This document shows positions 56,316-64,000 of a stretch of 64,000 nt of DNA, piece after piece (within the stretch, counting starts at the first letter, position 1; each line of letters starts with the position of its first letter). The notes below the pieces were generated by a model that saw nothing but the letters and a program-made list of their open reading frames with translations, ran no database searches and was not told the DNA's origin. Source of the stretch: Polytrichum commune (lineage: Eukaryota > Streptophyta > Polytrichopsida > Polytrichales > Polytrichaceae); contig OX485804.1 of the NCBI GenBank assembly GCA_950295325.1, forward strand, positions 67,742,033 to 67,806,032, read 5' to 3'. Both the position numbers and the translations under genes were made by a program.

Positions 56316-59300
56316 CCCTCTCGTAACCAAGAGGGTCGGATCCAAGTGCATTCCAAAAGAATTTCAACATATAAATCTATAAAGTCCACATACATACACA
56401 TACACAAGACACGTTATTCAAGTCAAAATCTGGTCCAAACAACCGCCACATAGACCCTCTCGGTTCCGAGATGGTCGGACTCTAGTGCATTCCCAAAGAA
56501 TTTCAACATAAGAACCAAGCTAGTCCACATACATACACATACACATGGTACGTCATTCTTGTCAAAAACAGGTCCATCCAACCGCCACCTAGACCCTCTC
56601 GGAACCGAGACGGTCGGACACTAGTGCATTCCAAAAGAATTTCAACATAAGAACCAAGCTACTCCACATACATACACATACACAGGGTACGTCATTCTTG
56701 TCAAAAACTGGTCCATCCAACCGCCACCTAGACCCTCTCGGAACCGAGACGGTCGGACACTAGTGCATTCCAAAAGAATTTCAACATAAGAACCAAGCTA
56801 CTCCACATACATACACATACACAGGGTACGTCATTCTTGTCAAAAACTGGTCCATCCAACCGCCACCTAGACCCTCTCGGAACCGAGACGGTCGGACACT
56901 AGTGCATTCCAAAAGAATTTCGACATATGAACCTAGCTAGTCCACATACATACACATACACAAGACACGTCATTCAAGTCAAAATCTGGTCCAAACAACC
57001 GCCACCTAGACCCTCTCCAAACCGAGAGGGTCAGACACTACTGCATTCCAAAAGAATTTCAACGTATGAATCTATGTAGTCCACATACATACACATACAC
57101 AAGACACGTCATTCAAGTCAAAATTTGAGGCAAACAACAGCCACATAGACCCTCTCGGTTCCGAGATGGTCGGACTCTAGTGCATTCCCAAAGAATTTCA
57201 ACATATGAACCAAGCTAGTCCACATTCATACACATCTATAATACAACCCATTATTGTCAAAATCTGGTCCAAACAACCGCCACCTAGACCCTCTAGTTTC
57301 CGAAAGGGTCGGACACTAGTGCATTCCAAAAGAATTTCCACATATGAACCAAGCTAGTCCACATACATACACATACACAAGACACGTCATTCTTGTTAAA
57401 AACTGGTCCAAACAACCACCACCTAGACCCTCTCGGAACCGAGATGGTCGGCCACTAGTGCATTCCAAAAGAATTTCAACATATGAATCTATGTAGTGCA
57501 CATACATACACATACACAAGACACGTCATTCAAGTCAAAATCTGGTCCAAACAACGGCCACCTAGACCCTCTCGGTTCCGAGAGGGTCGACTCTAGTGCA
57601 TTCCCAAAGCATTTCAACATAAGAACCAAGCTAGTCCACATACATACACATACACCAGACACGTCATTCAAGTCAAAATCTGGTCCAAACAACCGCCACC
57701 AAGACCCTCTCGGAACCAAGAGGGTCGGACACTAGTGTATTCCGAAAGAATTTCAACGTATGAATCTATCTAGTCCACATACATACACATACACAAGACA
57801 CATCATTCAAGTCAAAATCCGGTCCAAGCATCCGCCACCTAGACCCTCTCGGGTTGGACACTAGTGCATTCCAAAAGAATTTTAACATATGAAGCTGGCT
57901 AGTCCATATTCATACACATACACAAGACACGTCATTCTAGTAAATATCTGGTCCAAACAACCGCCACCAAGACCCTCTTGGTTCCGAGAGGGTCGGAATC
58001 TAGGCCATACCCAAACAATTTCTACAAAGCAACCAACCTAGTCCACATACATACACATACACAAGGCACCTCATTCTTGTCAAAATCCGGTCCAAGCAAC
58101 CGCTACCTAGACCCTCTCGCTTCCTAGATGGTCGGATCCTAGTGCATTCCCAAAGAATTTCAACACATGAACCAAGCTAGTCCACATTCATACACATCTA
58201 TATTACAACCCATTGTTGTCAAAATCTGGTCCAAACAACTGCCACCCTAGACCCTCTAGTTTCCGAGAGGGTCGGACACTAGTGCATTCCAAAAGAATTT
58301 CGACATATGAACCTAGCTAGTCCACATACATACACATACACAAGACACGTCATTCAAGTCAAAATCAGGTCCAAACAACCACCACCTAGACCCTCTCGGA
58401 ACCGAGATGTTCGGACACTAGTGCATTCCAAAAGAATTTCAACATATGAACCTGGCTAGTCCACATACATACACATACACAAGACACATCATTCAAGTCA
58501 AAATCTGGTCCGAACAACCGCCACCTAGAACCTCTCGGTTCCGAGAGGGTCGACTCTAGTGCATTCCCAAAGAATTTCAACATAAGAACCAAGCTAGTCC
58601 ACATACATACACATACACCAAACACGCCATTCAACTAAAAATATGGTGCAAACAACCGCGACCTAGACCCGAGAGGGTCGGACACTAGTGCATTCCAAAA
58701 GAATTTCAACATATGAAGCTGGCTAGTCCATATTCATACACATACACAAGACACGTTATTCTAGTCAAAATCTGGTCCAAACAACCGCCACCTAGACCCT
58801 CTTGGTTCTGAGAGGGTCGGACTCCAGGCCATACCCAAACAATTTCTACAAAGCAACCAACCTAGTCCACATACATACACATACACAAGGCACCTCATTC
58901 TTGTCAAAATTTGGTCCAAACAACCACCACCTAGACCCTCTCGGTTCGGAGAGGGTCGGATCCTCGTGCAATCCAAAAGAATTTCAACATATGAACCTAT
59001 CTAGTCCACATACATACACATACACAAAGCACCTCATTCTTGTCAAAATCCGGTGCAAGCAACCGCCAACCCAGAGCCTCTCGGTTCCGAGAGGGTCGGA
59101 TCCTAGTGCATTCCCAAAGAATTTCAACATATAAACCAAGCTAGTCCACATTCATACACATCTATATTACAACCCATTATTGTCAAAATCTGGTCCACAC
59201 GACCACTACCTAGACCCTCTTGGTTCCGAGAGGGTCGGACACTAGTGCATTCCAAAAGAATTTCGACATATGAACCTAGCTAGTCCACATATACACACAT

Positions 59301-62285
59301 ACACAAAACAGGTCATTCAAGTCAAAATTTGGTCCAAACAACCGCCACCTAGAGGCTCTCGGAACCCAGATGGTCGGACACTAGTGCATTCCAAAAGAAT
59401 TTCAACATATGAACCTGGCTAGTCCACATACATACACATACACAAGACACATCATTCAGGTCAAAATCTGGTCCAAACAACCGCCACCTAGACCCTCTCG
59501 GTTCCGAGTGGGTAGACTCTAGTGCATACCCGAAGCATTTCAACATAAAAACCAAGCTAGTCCACATACATACACATACACCTGACACGTCATTCAAGTC
59601 AAAATCTAGTCCAAACAACCGCCACCTAGACCCTCTCGGAACCGAGAGGGTCGGACACTAGTGTATTCCGAAAGAATTTCAACGTATGAATCTATGTAGT
59701 CCACATACATACACATACACAAGACACACCATTCAAGTCAAAATCGGGTCAAAACAACCGATACCTAGACCCTCTCGAAACCGAGAGGGTCGGACACTAG
59801 TGCATTCAAAAAGAATTTCAACGTATGAATCTATGTAGTCCACATACATACACATACACAAGACACATCATTCTAGTCAAAATCTGGTCCAAACAACCGC
59901 CACCTAGACCCTCTCGGTTCCGAGAGGGTCGGACTCCAGGGCATACCTAAACAATTTCTACAAAGCAACCAACCTAGTCCACATACACACACATACACAA
60001 GCCACCTCATTCTTGTCAAAATCTTCTCCAAACAACCGCCACCTAGACCCTCTCGGTTCCGAGAGGGTCGGACTCCAGGGCATACCTAAACAATTTCTAC
60101 AAAGCAACCAACCTAGTCCACATACACACACATACACAAGCCACCTCATTCTTGTCAAAATCTTCTCCAAACAACCGCCACCTAGACCCTCTCGGTTCCG
60201 AGAGGGTCGGACCCTAGTGCAATCCAAAAGAATTTCAACATGTGAACCTAGCTAGTCCACATACATACACATACACAGGGCACCTCATTCTTGTCAAAAT
60301 CCGGTCCAAGCAACCGCCACCCAGAGCCTCTCGGTTCCGAGAGGGTCGGATCCTAGTGCATTACCAAAGAATTTCAACATATGAACCTACCTAGTCGACA
60401 TACATACACATCTATATTACAACGCATTATTGTCAAAATCTGGTCCAAACAACCGCCACCTAGACCCTTTCGGTTCCAGGAGGGTCGGATCCTAGTGCAA
60501 TCCAAAAGAATTTCAACATATGAACCTAGCTAGTCCACATACATACACATCTATATTACAACCCATTAGTGTCAAAATCTGGTCCAAACAACCGCTATCT
60601 AGACCCTCTCGGTTCCAAGAGGGTCGGATCCTAGTGCAATCCAAAAGAATTTCAACATGTGAACCTAGCTAGTCCACATACATACACATACATAAGGCAC
60701 CTCATTCTTGTCTAAATCCAGTCCAAGCAACCGCCACCCAAACCCTCTCAGAACCGAGATGGTCAGACACTAGTGCATTCCAAAAGAATTTCAACATATG
60801 AACCAAGCTAGTCCACATTCATACACATCTATATTACAACCCACTATTGTCAAAATCTGGTCCAAACAACCGCCACCCTAGACCCTCTAGTTTCCGAGAG
60901 GGTCGGACACTAGTGCATTCCAAAAGAATTTTGACATATGAACCTAGCTAGTCCACATACATACACATACACAAGACAAGTCATTCAAGTCAAAATCTGG
61001 TCCAAACAACCGCCACCTAGACCCTCTCGGAACCCTGATGGTCGGACACTAGTGCATTCCAAAAGAATTTCAACATATGGACATGGCTAGTCCACATACA
61101 TACACATACACAAGACACATCATTCAAGTCAAAATCTGGTCCAAACAACCGCCACCTAGACCGTCTCTGTTATGAGAGGGTCGACTCTAGTGCATTCCCA
61201 AAGCATTTCAACATAAGAACCAAGCTAGTCCACATACATAAACATACAACAGACACGTCATTCAAGTCAAAATATGGTCCAAACAACCGCCAAGTAGACC
61301 CTCTCTGTTCCGAGAGGGTCGGACACTAGTGTATTCCGAAATAATTTGAACGTATGAATCTATGTAGTCCACATACATACACATACACAAGACACATCAT
61401 TCAAGTCAAAATCGGGTCCAAACAACCGCCACCTAGACCCTCTCGGTTCCGAGAGGGTCGGACACTAGTGCATTCAAAAAGAATTTCAACGTATGAATCT
61501 ATGTAGTCCACATACATACACATACACAAGACACGTCATTCTATTCAAAATCTGGTCCAAACAACCGCCACCTAGACCCTCTCGGTTCCGAGAGGGTCGG
61601 ACTCCAGGGCATACCTAAACAATTCCTAGAAAGCAACCAACCTAGTCCACATACATACATATACACAAGGCACCTCATTCTTGTCAAAATTTGGTCCAAA
61701 CAACCGCCAGCTAGACCCTCTCGGAACCGAGAGGGTCGGATCCTAGTGCATTCCCAAAGAATTTCAACATATGAACCTACCTAGTCGACATACATACACA
61801 TCCATATTACAACCCATTATTGTCAAAATCTGGTCCAAACAACCGCCACCTAGACCCTCTCGGTTCCAAGAGGGTCGGATCCTAGTGCAATCCAAAAGAA
61901 TTTCAACATATGAACCTAGCTAGTCAACATACATACACATCTATATTACAACCCATTATTGTCAAAATTTGGTCCAAACAACCGCCACCTAGACCCTCTC
62001 GGTTCCAAGAGGGTCGGATCCTAGTGCAATCCAAAAGAATTTCAACATATGAACCTAGCTAGTCCACATACATACACATACACAAGGCACCTCATTCTTG
62101 TCTAAATCCGGTCCAAGCTACCGCCAGCTAGACCCTCTCGGAACCGAGAGGGTCAGATCCTAGTGCATTCCCAAAGAATTTCAACATATGAACCAAGCTA
62201 GTCCACATTCATACACATCTATATTACAATCCATTATTGTCAAAATATGGTCCAAACAACCGCCACCTAGACCCTCTCGGAACCG
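56316..62285 (+). repeat. Satellite array, main block, about 42 units of about 140 bp
   Basis: Nearly 6 kb of tandem units with the same plan as 51838-52517. Each unit carries an inverted repeat whose stem is CTCTCGG/CCGAGAG and whose central two bases are TT in some units and AA in others. Variants of the spacer part (ACACGTCATTCAAGTC, TCTATATTACAACCCATTA, GGCACCTCATTCTTGTC) recur along the array. Some neighbouring units are identical (for example from about 56600 to 56880). The array ends abruptly at 62285 against a family A fragment. ORFs here are repeat by-products. Confidence 0.95.
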
Positions 62286-62785
62286 ATCCGTGCCACTTTC
62301 CGGATTGGCCCGCCCAGGACCTGTGAGACCTCTTCAGAAGGTGGGATGGCGTAACTCCGGCACCTCCCTGATCTTACCTAGTCCTAACGACAGCTATTTC
62401 ACATGAACGTTACCCAGGCATCCGGAATAATGAGGTTTCCCTCCCATTACACGCCGGGAATGATCTCCGGACCGGAAACCTAACCGTTCCGGTTTCTCTC
62501 CTCCTTCCAACAGATCAATCTGGCTACAACGAACTTAGGCTCAAATAAGTCTGAGATAACTAGGCGATCCGTACCACTTTCCGGATTTCCCCGCCCAGGA
62601 TCCGTGAGACCTCTTCAGAAGGTGGGATGGCGTAAGTCCGGCACCTCCCTGATCTTACCCATTCCTAACGACGGCTATCTTACATGGACGTTACCCAGAC
62701 ATCCTGAATAATGAGGTTTCCTTCCCACTACACTCAAAAAGGAGCCATAGTACTGTAGTCGGTTCCGATCCGGGTCCGGAGATGA
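62286..62785 (-). mobile_element. Family A fragment (A3)
   Basis: Inverted relative of the tandem region at 45070-45640: two units sharing GTGAGACCTCTTCAGAAGGT, GGATGGCGTAA.TCCGGCACC, TCCTAACGAC.GCTAT and CATCC.GAATAATGAGGTTTCC. No ORF and no element ends. It joins the satellite directly on its left; the 2345-2500 part of A2 holds one such unit. Confidence 0.85.
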
Positions 62786-62799
62786 TTTGCTTCAACCTA

Positions 62800-63840
62800 T
62801 ATTTGCACAAGACCAAAATTTTCACATACGAAGGCCTTGTAATGTTTTTCCAAAGAAACACACATGAACATCCTCAAATTACATACAAACACTCTTGCAA
62901 AATGTGTTTTATGATGTAGGTTGTAAAAACCTCAAAGACATTACTCCAATTGGTACATTGGGATCGATAAATATACCAATGTGGAAGCCAACGTGCCAAC
63001 TGTATTCGAATAGGAATTCCATCTCATTATATGTGAAGGGTAATATTTATTTCTTTAGAATATATCCACTTTTTCCAACACATGCGTTGGAAATCCACCT
63101 ACAATGGATCACAAAATGGGTTAGACTTAAATCACATAGTGAGAATTCATGGCCCATATTTACTTGAAAATGAAAGGACCATAAGAACAAGATACAAGAA
63201 ATAATCATACGATTGTCTAGATTTATGATTATTAAATCGAGAAAGTACCATTGGAATTGCTTTGAAAAACAAAATTATTGAAACTCACTTGCAATTTTGG
63301 GAAGAAACCCAATGTCAACATTGTACAAGGAGTGTTCACAGGAGCCACTCTTTGTCCCACATGGACACCTTTGTCAAATGTTTTCTTTGAGAGCTAAGAA
63401 AGTTGTCTTCCTCCCAAATCAGATGGATTTTTTCCATTATCACACAAGGATGCATGAATCAAAATATTGTCATTGGCATACTCAATGCATACTCCCAACT
63501 TCATCATGAGCTTCAACACATCTTGTTTGGTATCCTTGTCATAATTTTGAGGTTGTGACTCTCCAAGGAGTGAAATTAAACATGTCAAAGGCAATACATC
63601 CATTTGAGGCTCAAGTACACCACAATCTTTACAAAAGATGACTTGCTCAATCACATCATGACAAAACCAATGACGATTCAACATCTCAAAGTCTGAGTCA
63701 TGCAATAAATCACTTCATACACCTCGTGCAAAGATGTTGCAATGATCTCCCTTCTTTTTTACTAGCCACTTCATGATTGATTTCCTCTCCAATCACATGT
63801 AATTTAGGTTTTTAGGTTACCAAAAAAATTTAGGGGAATT
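62800..63840 (-). pseudogene. Decayed Roc-COR-like (ROCO family) C-terminal region
   Basis: Minus-strand coding remnants in several frames, in order: KPKLHVIGEEINHEV (about 63815), FEMLNRHWFCHDVIEQVIFC then VLPLTCLISLLGES and LKLMMKLGVCIEYAN (63705-63394), TMLTLGFFPKLQVSFNN (about 63320-63280), GIPIRIQLARW (about 63020) and ITRPSYVKIL (about 62840). The order (acidic linker, 'W-hxxDVhxxVhF-KD-G-hLxxxhxVLPLxCL', 'LhxLMxKLGhCh', 'T-hxTxGFFPxLQ') fits the COR domain and following part of ROCO-type GTPase proteins, as I recall it in seedless plants. At least five stops or frameshifts. Recognised from motif order only. Confidence 0.45.
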
Positions 63841-64000
63841 ATGAGGGAATCTTAAAAGGTGACTTGGAAGTATCTAAGTGTCTCATATATTAAGTTCAAT
63901 TAGGGTGAAAACATGTTTGTTTTAGGTTCTTCAAGATTTGATATGACACTTATGAAGGTTATTTCATATCTAAAGACTCAGGGCATCTATAGTGTCACTC
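63841..64000. other. Window end, AT-rich, no feature
   Basis: No coding signal or repeat recognised. The Roc part of the pseudogene to the left may lie beyond the window. Confidence 0.3.

Larger units (their letters stand above)
52513..56320 (-). mobile_element. Outer LTR insertion (family B relative), with nested insertions
   Basis: Minus strand. The 5' terminus is the complement of 56315: TGTGAGCCCAATATGGTGCC, close to family B. The 3' part at 52530-52560 (AAACCCCCACCCTTAAGCGT) matches the family B 3' end. It is flanked by CCCTC at 52513-52517 and 56316-56320, which restores one satellite unit. Without the nested solo LTR (53991-55874 plus its duplication) it is about 1.9 kb, so it is itself a diverged solo LTR, also carrying a MITE at 52804-53309. 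Its 3' terminus is degraded. Confidence 0.75.

Noticed and set aside
57316-60255. Repeated ORFs with CVCVCMWT or HIHTHT products
   Set aside because: By-products of the CATACATACACATACACA part of the satellite unit read in either direction.
56316-62285. CRISPR-like regular spacing of palindromic repeats
   Set aside because: The units are tandem with no unique spacers, the genome is eukaryotic, and there are no cas genes; it is satellite DNA.
51840-62285. Centromeric satellite
   Set aside because: Unit length would fit, but 6 kb with interruptions and no other evidence is not enough to call a centromere.
62895-63167. Plus-strand 90-codon ORF
   Set aside because: Antisense to the Roc-COR-like remnants; no independent support.

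Overview
The window looks like nuclear DNA from a seedless land plant (lycophyte, fern or bryophyte; the species cannot be named from the sequence). The reasons are split genes with GT-AG introns, plant-type LTR retrotransposons, hAT, PIF/Harbinger and CACTA-type remnants, a tRNA-derived SINE, a microbial-type terpene synthase gene (a class known from non-seed plants), and a decayed Roc-COR-like gene. There is no operon structure. Almost everything recognisable is mobile or decayed. The only convincing intact genes are the terpene synthase (26025-27155) and a 690-residue protein inside a transposable element (42608-44680).

Layout. 1-1.8 kb: an interrupted SWIM-finger ORF and a charged ORF. 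2.35-5.5 kb: a truncated, broken minus-strand copy of element family A. 7.0-9.8 kb: an eight-exon pseudogene (family P) with a GNHR motif. 10.35-10.73 kb: a SINE with a 13-bp target duplication. 12.19-13.75 kb: a solo LTR of family B. 18.6-21.3 kb: an 850-bp direct duplication with a small LTR-like insertion. 22.3-23.5 kb: a hAT-type element filled with G-tracts. 24.8-25.2 kb: a Harbinger-type MITE. 26.0-27.2 kb: terpene synthase. 31-34.3 kb: decayed coding remnants. 35.4-38.7 kb: a family B 5' LTR, leader and truncated gag. 38.7-46.6 kb (minus): a broken transposase-like gene with a C-terminal FCP1-like phosphatase domain, carrying a MITE in one intron and an intact 4.1-kb family A element. 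49.4-51.8 kb (minus): the C-terminal half of family P, with a DNA-methyltransferase-like end. 51.8-62.3 kb: a satellite of about 140 bp, interrupted by nested LTRs and a MITE. 62.3-62.8 kb: a third family A fragment. 62.8-63.85 kb: a Roc-COR-like pseudogene.

Best candidates for something undescribed. (1) Family P: two decayed partial copies overlap for about 100 residues with the same intron positions and phases. Joined conceptually, they suggest a protein with a ParB-like GNHR motif followed by an amino-methyltransferase-like domain, and both copies sit with palindromic repeats. (2) A micro-ORF of 54-74 codons lies near the 3' end of all three family B LTRs; its core changes mostly at synonymous sites. 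The same LTRs carry a minisatellite at the same place but with a different unit in each copy (40, 43 and 55 bp). (3) Family A is a TG...CA unit with a 5-bp target duplication and a large ORF but no visible LTR pair, so it may be a giant ORF-bearing LTR.
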